A DNA stretch of 64,000 nucleotides from Brevundimonas sp. NIBR10 (GTDB lineage Bacteria; Pseudomonadota; Alphaproteobacteria; Caulobacterales; Caulobacteraceae). The stretch is taken from assembly GCF_027912515.1 (NCBI RefSeq), contig NZ_CP115464.1, forward strand, positions 1 through 64,000, read 5' to 3'. Below, one piece after another: positions 35,798 to 44,352 of this stretch (positions are counted from its first letter, which is position 1; every line of letters begins with the position of its first letter). The position numbers and the translations under genes were made by a program. Under the pieces are notes generated by a model. The model was not told the DNA's origin and made no database searches. It was given only the letters and a program-made list of their open reading frames with translations.

Positions 35798-36687
35798 CGC
35801 GTGAAGCCCAGATAGTTCAGCCCAAACGCCACCGATCCCTCGATCGACCCCGCCAGCGGCGTCAGCGCCGCTACCGCCACGGCCGCGCAGGCCGCCAGGC
35901 TGGCCAGGAACAGCCCGACGCTGAACCAGGCCTCGCGTACGGTCAGCACGCGTCCGCCTTCCTGAGGCAGGCCGCGCTTCAGCGTCCCGACCACGGCGAT
36001 GCCCAGCACGATGGCGAGGAAATAGAAGCCGTTCAGCAGGCCCCAGGCCACGACCATCAGTCCGACGATGACCAGGGCGATCTTGTCCAGACCGGGATGC
36101 ACCTTGGCCATGACCGGCCCGAGCGCCCGCGACCCGTCCAGCGGCGGGGCGGGGGCCAGGTTGATCAGATTGACCATGGCGATGGCGAAGGCCCCGACCA
36201 GCCAGTCAGGTTGCCGCGTCAGCGCGAAGATGCCGAAGAAGGGCACGGCTGCCAGCAGGCCGAACAGCGGCCCGGCCAGGGACATCTTGACCCCGTCCCA
36301 CTGGCTCTGCGGCGGCCTCTGGCCCCGCGCATAGCCGCCGAAGAAGGGCACGACATAGATCCGCGCCGGACCCATGCCGTAGCGATTCATCGCCAGCACA
36401 TGGCCGTATTCGTGGACGAACAGGCCGACGATCACCGCCAGGGCGACGATCCAGCTTCCGCTCACGAACCAGATGAAGCCCGCCAGCAGGGCCGTGGACA
36501 CGATGGCCCAGACGGGATGCTGGCCCTTGTCGAGAGGCGCGGCGTCAGCGGCCGGGGCCTGGACCTTTTCGACCCGCACCCCAATGGGCCCGAGCCGCCA
36601 GGACTTCACCTCACGCGAAGGCGATGACGGAGCCGACGGCGGGCTCGACCCGTCCCGCGCGCCCCAGGGGCCCTGTTCGGCGCTCAT
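35794..36687 (-). CDS. Site-2 protease family (M50) intramembrane metalloprotease
   Basis: A 297-residue polytopic protein with six or so hydrophobic spans. Zinc motif HEYGH lies in the second span (VGLFVHEYGHVLAMNRYG), and the third ligand is in NLAPAPPLDGSRAL; both are complete, so an active protease is expected. There is no PDZ or CBS domain; about 75 soluble residues precede the first span. It starts on the nadA stop (TGATG) and its own stop overlaps nadB. Its substrate and its link to NAD synthesis are unknown. Confidence 0.9.
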   Translation of the reverse strand: MSAEQGPWGARDGSSPPSAPSSPSREVKSWRLGPIGVRVEKVQAPAADAAPLDKGQHPVWAIVSTALLAGFIWFVSGSWIVALAVIVGLFVHEYGHVLAMNRYGMGPARIYVVPFFGGYARGQRPPQSQWDGVKMSLAGPLFGLLAAVPFFGIFALTRQPDWLVGAFAIAMVNLINLAPAPPLDGSRALGPVMAKVHPGLDKIALVIVGLMVVAWGLLNGFYFLAIVLGIAVVGTLKRGLPQEGGRVLTVREAWFSVGLFLASLAACAAVAVAALTPLAGSIEGSVAFGLNYLGFTR

Positions 36688-37766
36688 CAGATCAGCTCCA
36701 CGGCGACATGGTGTTTCGCTTTCACCAGGTCGTACCGCGCCGGAATCGCGGGCGGCGGCAGGTCGATCATCCGCTGCACGGCCAGGGCCGCCTTGACGAT
36801 CATGTCTTCCGGCACCGTCACCTCGAACTGCATGTGCAGCAGGCAGTCGCGGATGTTCTCGAGCGTGATCCGCTTCATATAGGGGCACATGTTGCACGGG
36901 CCGATGAAGTCGACCTCGGGCACGTCACCCTTGATGTTGGACGCCATCGAGCATTCGGTGATCAGCACCACCTGTTTCGGCTTCTTCGCCATCACATAGT
37001 CGGTCATCGCCGCCGTCGATCCGGCGAAGTCGGCGGCCGACAGGACGTCTTCCGGGCATTCCGGGTGGGCCAGGATCTCCGCGCCGGGATAGGCCGCGCG
37101 CATCTCCGCGATGTCCTCGCCAGTGAACCGCTCATGCACGATGCAGCGGCCCTTCCAGGCGATGATGCCGACATTGGTCTGAGCGGCCACATTGCGCGCC
37201 AGGAACTCGTCGGGGATCAGGATGACGCGGTCGACGCCCCATTCCTTGGCCGCCCACTCCACCACCTGGACGGCGTTGGCGCTGGTGCAGCAGATGTCGG
37301 TCTCGGCCTTCACGTCGGCGGTTGTGTTGACATAGGTGACGACCGGCAAGCCCGGATAGCGCTGCTTGATCAGCCGCACGTCCGCCCCCGTGATCGCCTC
37401 AGCCAGCGAGCAGCCGGCTTTCAGGTCGGGAATCAGGACCGTCTTGTCGGGGCTCAGGATCTTGGACGTCTCGGCCATGAAGTGGACGCCCGCCTGGACG
37501 ATCACCTTCGCCTTGGATCGCGCCGCCTCCTTGGCCAGGCCCAGGCTGTCGCCGACAAAGTCGCCGACCCCGTGGAAGATCTCGGGCGTCATGTAGTTGT
37601 GGGCCAGGATGACGGCGTCGCGTTCGGCCTTCAGCCGATTGATCTCGACGATCAGCTCCGCCTGGGCCGGCCATTCGATCGGCGTAACGTGCGACTTGAC
37701 CTTCTCCCACACCGGCGCGGTCGCGCGTTCCGTGCTTTCCGAAAGTCCGAACATACCGTCGGCCAT
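36687..37766 (-). CDS. nadA: Quinolinate synthase A
   Basis: A [4Fe-4S] enzyme that condenses iminoaspartate with dihydroxyacetone phosphate to quinolinate. The 359-residue sequence has VILAHNYMTPEI, GDSLGLAKEAARSKA, and three cluster cysteines in KAGCSLAEAI, LITECSMASN and GPCNMCPYMKRITLENI. A strong GGAGGA lies 9 bases before the ATG at 37766. First gene of the overlapping operon nadA - M50 - nadB - uma2 - nadC; a 23-base palindrome lies 37 bases upstream of the ATG. Confidence 0.97.
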   Translation of the reverse strand: MADGMFGLSESTERATAPVWEKVKSHVTPIEWPAQAELIVEINRLKAERDAVILAHNYMTPEIFHGVGDFVGDSLGLAKEAARSKAKVIVQAGVHFMAETSKILSPDKTVLIPDLKAGCSLAEAITGADVRLIKQRYPGLPVVTYVNTTADVKAETDICCTSANAVQVVEWAAKEWGVDRVILIPDEFLARNVAAQTNVGIIAWKGRCIVHERFTGEDIAEMRAAYPGAEILAHPECPEDVLSAADFAGSTAAMTDYVMAKKPKQVVLITECSMASNIKGDVPEVDFIGPCNMCPYMKRITLENIRDCLLHMQFEVTVPEDMIVKAALAVQRMIDLPPPAIPARYDLVKAKHHVAVELI

Positions 37767-37802
37767 CGCCGTCTTCCTCCGGCGAACTCCGTCGCCTCCC
37801 GA

Positions 37803-37825
37803 CTTATGCTCAATGTGAACATAAG
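37803..37825. promoter_or_regulatory. Palindromic operator upstream of nadA (NadQ-like)
   Basis: An interrupted palindrome: CTTATG-x-TCA, three bases, TGA-x-CATAAG, with 9 of 10 positions paired in each arm. It lies between the start of nadA and the divergent M16 gene. Alphaproteobacterial nadABC operons are known to be controlled by the regulator NadQ through TATGCTCA-type palindromes; the similarity here is by memory and was not searched. No nadQ gene is in the window. Confidence 0.65.
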
Positions 37826-37974
37826 AGCTCTCAATGTAGGCCGATGACCGGGGGATGCAAGGGGTGCGGCGCGTCAACCGCGCCGCTCGACGCCACCGTC
37901 CCGCCCCTCTACAACCGCCGTTCCCGTCACGGCGTCGCACCCGCGAACCGTGCAGCCGCCTGTCGGAGCGTTTC

Positions 37975-40848
37975 ATGATGTCCCCCCGCCGCCTTCTGCT
38001 CGCCTGCGTCTCGGGCGCTGTCCTGTTGTCGGCGACCGCCGCCCCGGCCGTAGTCCTCGCCCAGGCCGCGCCGGCCTCCGCCACGCAACAGGCCGCCGCC
38101 TGGCCCCAGGCGTCCAGCGACCTGCCCGCCGACCCGGCCGTCCGTTTCGGCAGCCTGCCCAACGGGATGCGCTATGCGATCATGAGGAACGCCACCCCCC
38201 CGCGTCAGGCCGCGCTGCGCCTGCGCATCGACGCCGGATCGCTGTCGGAGAACGACGACCAGAAGGGTCTGGCCCACTTCCTCGAACACATGGCCTTCAA
38301 CGGCTCGACCAACATTCCCGAAGGCGAGATGACCAAGAATCTCGAACGCCTCGGCCTGTCGTTCGGCGGCGACACCAACGCCTTCACCTCCTTTGACCAG
38401 ACCGCCTACACCCTGAACCTGCCCAACACCTCGGACGAGGTGGTGGACGCCAGCCTGTTCGCCCTGCGCGAGGTCGCCGGCGAGTTGCTGTTCACGCCGG
38501 AGTCGGTCGACCGCGAACGCGGGGTCATCGTCGGCGAGGAGCGCACCCGCGATACGCCGTCCTTCCGGGCCACCAAGGCCATGCTGCCCTTCCTGGCACC
38601 GGGCCAGCGTCTGGCCGACCGCCTGCCGATCGGCGATCTGGACATCATCCGTACCGCCCCGCGTGACCGGTTCGTCGACTTCTACCGCGCCTATTACCGG
38701 CCCGAACGCGCGACCTTGATCGCGGTCGGCGACTTCGATGTCGATGCAATGGAAGCCAAGATTCGCGAGAAATTCGCCGACTGGACCAACCCCGCCCCCA
38801 ACGGCGCCGATCCGGACCTGGGCCAGCTTCAGCCGCGCGAGGCCGAGACCCGCATCCATGTCGAGCCGGGCACCCAGTCGACCGCCCAGATCTACTGGAC
38901 CAAGGTTCATGACGCGGCCCCCGACTCCGTTGCGACGCGCCGCAAGGACCTGGTGCGCGGCCTGGCCCTGGCCGTGCTGAACCGGCGGATGTCCGAGATC
39001 TCGCGCTCGGCCAACCCGCCCTTCCTGGGCGGCGGCGCGGGCTATCAGTCGCTGTTCAACGCGGTGGATGCCGCCACCCTGGTCGTCGTCTTCAACCCCG
39101 GCGGCTGGCAGCGCGCCATCGAGACGGCGGAACAGGAACAGCGCCGTCTGGTCCAGTACGGCGTGGGTCAGGACGAGCTGGATCGAGAGATCACCGAATA
39201 CCGCACCGCCCTGACGGCCTCGGTCGCCGGCGCCGGGACGCGCCAGACGACGGGTCTCGCCGGATCCCTGCTGAACACCGTCAACGATGACGAGGTCTTC
39301 ACCGCTCCGGCCGACGATCTGAAACTGTTCGAGGCCGCCGTCGCCGGCCTGACCCTGGCCGAGGTCAATGCCGCCGCCGCCGAGACCTTTGCCGGCAACG
39401 GGCCCCTGGCCTTCGTGACCACCCCCGTCGCCATCGAGGGCGGCGAGGCGGCCGTCACCGCGGCCATCGAGGCCTCGCGTCAGGTCGCGGTCACCGCGCC
39501 CGCCGTCGCCGCCGCCGTCGAATGGCCCTATTCCGACTTCGGGACGCCCGGCACGGTCACGGCCAGGACCGAGGTCGCCGACCTGGGCACCACCTTCGTC
39601 ACCTTCGCCAACGGGGTGAAGCTGACGGTCAAGCCGACGACCTTCGACGACGACCAGATCCTGGTCTCGGTGCGCGCCGGCAACGGCACCCTGGACCTGC
39701 CCAGTGATCGCGCCGTGCCGATGTGGGCCGCCGGTTCGGAAGTCACCGAAGGCGGCCTGGGCAAGCTGACCAAGACCCAGCTGGACCGCGTCACGGCGTC
39801 GAACGTCGTGGGCGCGGGCTTCGGGGCCGATCCCGACGCCTTCCAGTTCTCGGGCGGCACCCGTCCCGAGGATCTGGCGCTGCAGATGCAGCTTCTCGCC
39901 GCCTACTTCACCGACGCCGGCTGGCGGCCCGAGCCCTTCGATCAGGTCAAGGGCCAGATCGGCACCCAGCTGGACCAGATCGCGGCGACCCCCGGCGGAG
40001 CCTTTGGCCGCTACGGCGTGCCCATGCTCTACAGCGGCGACAAGCGGTTCGGCCTGCCGACCCCGGCCGATATCGCGGCGGCGCAACTGAGTGACCTGCG
40101 TCAGGTGATCACCGACTCGATCGCGCGCGGCCCGGTCGAGGTTATCGTCATCGGCGACGTGACGGTCGAGGACGCCATCGCCCAGACGGCAGCCACCTTC
40201 GGCGCCCTGCCGACCCGTCCCGTGGCGATGACTCCGTCGGAGGCTTCGGCCCGCATCCGCTTCCCGGCCCCGACCGCCGAGCCCGTCACGATCCATCACA
40301 CGGGTGCGGCCGCCCAGGCCCTGGGCTATGTCGCCTGGCCGACCTTGGACGCCATCGGCGACCGCAAGCCGTCGCGCACCGTCAGCCTGCTGGCGCGTGT
40401 GCTGCAACTACGTGTCACCGACGAACTGCGCGAGAAGCAGGGCGTGGCCTATTCGCCGGGTGCCTCGGCGACCGCCTCGACCGTCTTCCCGGACTATGGC
40501 TACGCCTTCGTGCAGGCCGAGACCCCGCCCGACGCCCTGCCTGGCTTCTTCAAGAGCGTGGACGATGTCGCCGCGGCGTTGCGGGATGCGCCCGTGACCG
40601 AGGACGAACTGAACCGCGCCCGCCTGTCCGCCGTGGAGTCCATCCGTCGCAGCCAGGCCACCAACGGCTACTGGCTCGGTGCGCTGGAGAACGTCCAGGA
40701 CGATGCGACCCAGCTGGCCGCCATCCGCACCTCGATCTCGGACCTGGAGGCTATCACCCCCGCCGACATCCAGAAGGCGGCCCAGAACTATCTGCTGCCC
40801 GACCGCGCCTGGCGGGCCCAGGTCACCGCCCAGGCGGCGGCCCAGTAA
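37975..40848 (+). CDS. Exported M16-family zinc metallopeptidase
   Basis: A 957-residue periplasmic protease of the pitrilysin/PqqL type. The signal peptide ends near AVVLAQAAPA (residue about 30). The N-terminal M16 unit has the inverted zinc motif HFLEH (GLAHFLEHMAFNGS near residue 100) and the downstream Glu in the ERGVIVGEE segment; two further M16-like units follow, the last with the conserved LREKQGVAYSPGASA. The start is one of two adjacent ATGs at 37975/37978. It is followed by a bidirectional terminator. Confidence 0.93.
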   Translation: MMSPRRLLLACVSGAVLLSATAAPAVVLAQAAPASATQQAAAWPQASSDLPADPAVRFGSLPNGMRYAIMRNATPPRQAALRLRIDAGSLSENDDQKGLAHFLEHMAFNGSTNIPEGEMTKNLERLGLSFGGDTNAFTSFDQTAYTLNLPNTSDEVVDASLFALREVAGELLFTPESVDRERGVIVGEERTRDTPSFRATKAMLPFLAPGQRLADRLPIGDLDIIRTAPRDRFVDFYRAYYRPERATLIAVGDFDVDAMEAKIREKFADWTNPAPNGADPDLGQLQPREAETRIHVEPGTQSTAQIYWTKVHDAAPDSVATRRKDLVRGLALAVLNRRMSEISRSANPPFLGGGAGYQSLFNAVDAATLVVVFNPGGWQRAIETAEQEQRRLVQYGVGQDELDREITEYRTALTASVAGAGTRQTTGLAGSLLNTVNDDEVFTAPADDLKLFEAAVAGLTLAEVNAAAAETFAGNGPLAFVTTPVAIEGGEAAVTAAIEASRQVAVTAPAVAAAVEWPYSDFGTPGTVTARTEVADLGTTFVTFANGVKLTVKPTTFDDDQILVSVRAGNGTLDLPSDRAVPMWAAGSEVTEGGLGKLTKTQLDRVTASNVVGAGFGADPDAFQFSGGTRPEDLALQMQLLAAYFTDAGWRPEPFDQVKGQIGTQLDQIAATPGGAFGRYGVPMLYSGDKRFGLPTPADIAAAQLSDLRQVITDSIARGPVEVIVIGDVTVEDAIAQTAATFGALPTRPVAMTPSEASARIRFPAPTAEPVTIHHTGAAAQALGYVAWPTLDAIGDRKPSRTVSLLARVLQLRVTDELREKQGVAYSPGASATASTVFPDYGYAFVQAETPPDALPGFFKSVDDVAAALRDAPVTEDELNRARLSAVESIRRSQATNGYWLGALENVQDDATQLAAIRTSISDLEAITPADIQKAAQNYLLPDRAWRAQVTAQAAAQ

Positions 40849-40849
40849 G

Positions 40850-40890
40850 AAAAAAGGCCCCGGCGTTCGCACGCCGGGGCCAGTTTCTTT
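40850..40890. terminator. Bidirectional intrinsic terminator
   Basis: An 11-bp perfect stem (40856-40866 with 40871-40881) has a T-rich tract on the plus side (AGTTTCTTT) and six A on the left, which are T6 on the minus strand. It therefore serves both the M16 gene and the convergent Asn-rich exported protein. Confidence 0.85.
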
Positions 40891-40969
40891 CAGGATCGGC
40901 GATGACCGACACTGATCAATCTAGAGGGTCGTGCCTGTCGCCAGGCTGAACGGGTCCGTTCGAGCGGGT

Positions 40970-41965
40970 TCAGAACACCCGGCCGCCGACGCCGCCGTCC
41001 AGGGTCAGGCTGTAACCCACCGACATCGACGACGAGGCCTGGACGACCTGTTCCTCGTACTCGGTGTGGATCTCCTCGCGCCACAGGGTCAGGATCTTGA
41101 TCCCGGCTCCGTAGCGACGCAGCAGCGACCGCTCGTTGCAGTCCCGCTCGTTGATCTGGGGCCTGCATTCGACGATGCCGCTGCCGACCGGCCCACCGGG
41201 GCCAGGCTGGCCGCCATACTGGGCCGCATAGGCGGACGCGCTGCCGGCCGCGGCACCTTCGGAATACCACAGGCTCTCGCCCTTCTGGCACATCACGGTC
41301 TCGCCGTGGTCGAAGCTGATCTGTTCGGCGAACTGGGCGATCGTGTACTGAAGCCGCGAGCCGGCGATGCAGCGATAGATCTCGCCGTTGTAGCCCGCCG
41401 CGATGTCGCGACCCGGCTGCACCTGGGACGCCGGGTGGGGAATGTTACGGTCGTCGATGCACAGGGCCTGGATCACGACGCGCGTCGCAGCCCAGCGCGA
41501 CCGTTGCACCGCCTGCTGGATGACCTGGGCGGCCGCGCCGCCTTCGACGTTCAGCCCCTGGATCACCGTCGGATAGGGCTGGTCGACCGTGAAATAAGCC
41601 CCGCCCCCGCCACTGACGTAGACGTCACCGGCCCCGCGCGCGCGGATCAGATTGTCGCTGGAGTTGCTGTTGGAGTTCGAATTGGCGTTGGCGTTGATGT
41701 TCACATTGACGTTGAAATTGCCGTTGATGTTGCCACCCGGATAGTTGGGCGGCGGCGGCATCTCGCAGCAACTGTTGGGGGGCGACGGCGGGCTGGGCGG
41801 CGGCGGCGGGCTTTCGCAGCACGACGGCGTCGGCGGCGCGGTGCAGCACGGCGGGGGCGCAGGCGTGCAGCCCGAGGTACACTGGGCCGCCGCTTCGCCT
41901 CCGATCGCCGCCAGGACGAACGCTCCGAAGGCCGCGAGCAGCCAGGTCTTGATCCTCACCCGCAT
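40970..41965 (-). CDS. Exported Cys/Pro-rich and Asn-ladder protein, function unknown
   Basis: A 331-residue exported protein of no recognised family. The signal peptide (residues 1-27, ending GGEAAAQ) is followed by a Cys/Pro-rich region (about 29-75, repeated CC pairs separated by polyproline), an asparagine ladder (about 78-103, alternating N-x-N-x as in NVNVNINANANSNSNS), and a folded-looking C-terminal domain (about 110-331) with five or so further Cys and a WREEIHTEYEEQ segment. The alternating Asn pattern suits stacked beta strands, as in amyloid-like or cell-surface polymers, but that is inference. Confidence 0.75.
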   Translation of the reverse strand: MRVRIKTWLLAAFGAFVLAAIGGEAAAQCTSGCTPAPPPCCTAPPTPSCCESPPPPPSPPSPPNSCCEMPPPPNYPGGNINGNFNVNVNINANANSNSNSNSSDNLIRARGAGDVYVSGGGGAYFTVDQPYPTVIQGLNVEGGAAAQVIQQAVQRSRWAATRVVIQALCIDDRNIPHPASQVQPGRDIAAGYNGEIYRCIAGSRLQYTIAQFAEQISFDHGETVMCQKGESLWYSEGAAAGSASAYAAQYGGQPGPGGPVGSGIVECRPQINERDCNERSLLRRYGAGIKILTLWREEIHTEYEEQVVQASSSMSVGYSLTLDGGVGGRVF

Positions 41966-42127
41966 GGGCTGGGCTCCCGAAAAACAGTCAACTCAAAGCC
42001 ATCCGTGCAAGGCGCGCGGACGGGTCCAAAGCGTATCTGCGGGCAAAACCCTTGCGTTTCCGTTGCGATTTTAACGCTGTTGCCGATCGGCGCAGGGCTT
42101 GCGGCGAGGTCTGCGAAGGACCCGTCC

Positions 42128-42655
42128 ATGTTCCATTCCGGCACGCAGACCCTGATCGACCACTGGCTGGCCTTGCCGCAGGCCGCCCGCATCCCTGCGC
42201 GCGCCGCCTTCGATCCCATGGCCCTGGCCGGCCTGATGCCGCAGTTGTTCATGGCCGACCGCACCGATCCGGGCGCGCGGCTCCGCCTCGCCGGGGGCTG
42301 GATCGAACGCGCCCATGGCGGGTCCATGGGGGGTGTCGACTGGCTGACCCTGTGGCGCGAGGACGGTCGCCCCATGGTCGCCGCCGCCATCGTCCAGACC
42401 TTTCGCGAAGCCCGTCCCGTCGTCCTGGTCGCCGAGGCTGAGGGGCTGAGCGGACCGCTCGAGATCGTCATCGCCCCCCTGCGCAGCGCCTCCGGCGAGG
42501 CCGACCGGATCCTGGGCCTGTATCAGCCCCCCCATGCTGCGGATCGTCAGGCCGACGGCGTCGGCTCACTCTCGGCCCGGCTGTCGATCGGCGTCGGCCC
42601 CGTCGCCCGCGCCCCCCTCACCCTCGCCGCCATCGACGGCCGCCGTATCGCCTAG
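42128..42655 (+). CDS. PAS_5-family protein
   Basis: A 175-residue soluble protein of the alphaproteobacterial PAS_5 group, to which the Caulobacter motility regulator MopJ belongs. The start [33 protein letters not shown] and the [10 protein letters not shown] and [15 protein letters not shown] strands fit the family. No output domain is attached. It converges on the carbonic anhydrase gene with stop codons sharing CTAG. Confidence 0.8.
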   Translation: MFHSGTQTLIDHWLALPQAARIPARAAFDPMALAGLMPQLFMADRTDPGARLRLAGGWIERAHGGSMGGVDWLTLWREDGRPMVAAAIVQTFREARPVVLVAEAEGLSGPLEIVIAPLRSASGEADRILGLYQPPHAADRQADGVGSLSARLSIGVGPVARAPLTLAAIDGRRIA

Positions 42656-43179
42656 AGTTCGCGCAGGTTGGCGGCGAACCGCTTCCAGTTCTGCACATAG
42701 TGGGCCGCGCTCATCGTGATCCCCGCGACCTGACTGTCCGTCAGTTCCCGGACGACCTTGCCGGGCTGGCCCATGACCAGCGACCCGTCGGGGATCACCT
42801 TCCCCTCGGGGATCAGGCTGTTCGCCCCGATCAGACAGTTCTTTCCGATCACCGCCCCGTTCAGCACCACCGCCCCGATCCCGATCAGCGCGTTGTCGCC
42901 GACGGTGCAGCCGTGCAGCATCGCCTTGTGCCCCACGGTGACGTCACGCCCGATCAGCAGCGGCACACCTTCGTCCGCATGCAGTATGCTGCCGTCCTGG
43001 ATATTGCTGTTCTCACCCACGCTCAGCGTATCGGTGTCTCCACGCAGCACCGCATTGAACCAGATACTGGCACCGGATTCGAGGATGACATCGCCCAGCA
43101 CCACGGCATTGGGCGCGATCCAGTATTCCCCTGGCGGCGGAAGCTGCGGTTTCTTGTCACCCAGCGCATACACAGTCAT
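42652..43179 (-). CDS. Gamma-class carbonic anhydrase-like hexapeptide protein
   Basis: A 175-residue left-handed beta-helix protein of the YrdA/PaaY gamma-carbonic anhydrase group. Repeating hexapeptides run from [20 protein letters not shown] to [44 protein letters not shown] contains the three zinc histidines. It may hydrate CO2 in the cytoplasm. Start ATG at 43179; a GTG one codon earlier is possible. Confidence 0.93.
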   Translation of the reverse strand: MTVYALGDKKPQLPPPGEYWIAPNAVVLGDVILESGASIWFNAVLRGDTDTLSVGENSNIQDGSILHADEGVPLLIGRDVTVGHKAMLHGCTVGDNALIGIGAVVLNGAVIGKNCLIGANSLIPEGKVIPDGSLVMGQPGKVVRELTDSQVAGITMSAAHYVQNWKRFAANLREL

Positions 43180-43213
43180 CACGACACCGTCATATCTGAA
43201 CGAAATGCGCCCT

Positions 43214-43228
43214 TTAACACTTCATGAA
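43214..43228. promoter_or_regulatory. Weak CtrA-box-like site
   Basis: TTAA-N7-TGAA (7 of 8 to TTAA-N7-TTAA) in the gap between the carbonic anhydrase gene and the phoH leader. Given its AT-content against a GC-rich background it is worth noting, but a single near-match is weak. Confidence 0.25.
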
Positions 43229-43234
43229 CCACGA

Positions 43235-43463
43235 TAGGCTCAAGGTGTTGAAGTGATTCGGGGCCTGTCTTTCGACCCCTTATCCGAAGCCGGATCAAGC
43301 CCGGTCCGGTCATATGCGGGGGCGAGTGCGTGGTGCGTTCGGTTCGGCGGCGAGTCCTCTCGCCGGAAGTTGGCCCTTCTTCCGATCCCGGATGCCCTGT
43401 CGGCGTCGCCCAAATCCTTCCCGTCTTCGTCCGAGGCGATGCTTTTGCAGCATCGCCTTTTTT
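43235..43463 (+). ncRNA. Candidate terminated leader RNA or small RNA upstream of phoH
   Basis: About 230 bases of plus-strand sequence without a convincing gene contain several self-complementary segments (for example GGCGAG-TCCT-CTCGCC at about 43363-43378 and a GCCGGA/TCCGGT pair near 43280) and end in a textbook intrinsic terminator (43434-43463), only 54 bases before the phoH start. It could be an independent small RNA or an attenuated phoH leader. The 5' end is a guess. It does not match 6S, SRP, tmRNA or RNase P RNA as far as can be told by eye. Confidence 0.35.
43434..43463 (+). terminator. Intrinsic terminator inside the phoH upstream region
   Basis: A 9-bp perfect stem (43435-43443 with 43449-43457), loop TTTGC, followed directly by T6 (43458-43463). 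It points toward phoH and precedes its ribosome binding site. Confidence 0.85.
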
Positions 43464-43517
43464 CATGCCCCGCGCCGAGCGGCTCTCCCCGCCGGCGTCC
43501 CAAGGAATGAGGCAACC

Positions 43518-44291
43518 ATGACCAAGCGTGCAGCCATGAAGCGCCAGACCCGTGAAGGGGTCTTCGATTCGCGCCAGTTCTCGGAGGATTCGAAAGTCCG
43601 CCGCCTGCCGACGCCGCACACGACCTCGGCCTGGTCGCCCCACCCCTCCAACGACGACCGGGACCAGAGCTATCTGAAGACCCTGAAGCCCAAGTCTGAG
43701 GGCCAGGCCGAACTGCTGAACGCCATCGACACCCACAATCTGTGCGTGGCGCTCGGGCCCGCAGGCACCGGCAAGACCTATCTGGCCGTCGCCAAGGCGG
43801 TCGAGGCGCTCGAGGCCGGCAAGGTCGGCCGCATCGTCCTCAGCCGTCCCGCCGTCGAGGCCGGGGAATCGATCGGCTTCCTGCCCGGTGCCATGGAGGA
43901 CAAGCTGGCCCCCTATCTGCGGCCGCTCTACGACGCCCTGTCGGACCGGCTGACGATGAAACGGGTCGGGGCCCTGATGGCCGAGGGTCTGATCGAGATC
44001 GCACCCGTCGGATACATGCGCGGTCGCACCCTGAACAACGCCTTCATCGTCATCGACGAGGCCCAGAACTGCACCTACGTCCAGCTCAAGATGCTGCTGA
44101 CCCGGCTGGGCTGGCACTCGACGATGGTCGTGACGGGCGACCCCGGTCAGACCGACCTGCTGCCGTCCCTCTCGGGTCTGGCCGACGTCGCGAACCGGCT
44201 GGAAGCGGTGCCTGAGATTGCCGTCGTCCGCCTGGCCGAACAGGACATCGTCCGTCATCCGCTGGTCGCGAGCATGATCGGGGTTTTGTAG
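43518..44291 (+). CDS. PhoH family P-loop protein
   Basis: A 257-residue ATPase related to the C-terminal helicase-like domain of PhoH. Walker A GPAGTGKTYLAVAKAVEAL near residue 85, the family motif RIVLSRPAVEAGESIGFLPG, Walker B FIVIDEAQNCT near 180, and the sensor VVTGDPGQTDL. It lacks KH or PIN domains. It probably acts in RNA metabolism under stress. AGGAATGAGG upstream serves as ribosome binding site. The gene is preceded by a terminated leader and followed by its own terminator. Confidence 0.92.
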   Translation: MTKRAAMKRQTREGVFDSRQFSEDSKVRRLPTPHTTSAWSPHPSNDDRDQSYLKTLKPKSEGQAELLNAIDTHNLCVALGPAGTGKTYLAVAKAVEALEAGKVGRIVLSRPAVEAGESIGFLPGAMEDKLAPYLRPLYDALSDRLTMKRVGALMAEGLIEIAPVGYMRGRTLNNAFIVIDEAQNCTYVQLKMLLTRLGWHSTMVVTGDPGQTDLLPSLSGLADVANRLEAVPEIAVVRLAEQDIVRHPLVASMIGVL

Positions 44292-44316
44292 GCCCGGTCC
44301 GCAATCGACAAGGCGA

Positions 44317-44352
44317 GGGCCGCCGGAGACATCCGGCGGCCCTTCATTTTTT
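44317..44352 (+). terminator. Intrinsic terminator of phoH
   Basis: An 11-bp perfect stem (44317-44327 with 44332-44342), loop GACA, followed by TTCATTTTTT. It runs into the last codon of the convergent antiporter gene. Confidence 0.9.

Noticed and set aside
37927..40407. 826-residue minus-strand frame opposite the M16 protease
   Set aside because: Antisense shadow of a GC-rich gene; no domains and no plausible start.
43253..43510. 85-residue plus-strand frame upstream of phoH
   Set aside because: It runs through an intrinsic terminator and lacks codon bias or family resemblance; a structured RNA explains the region better.
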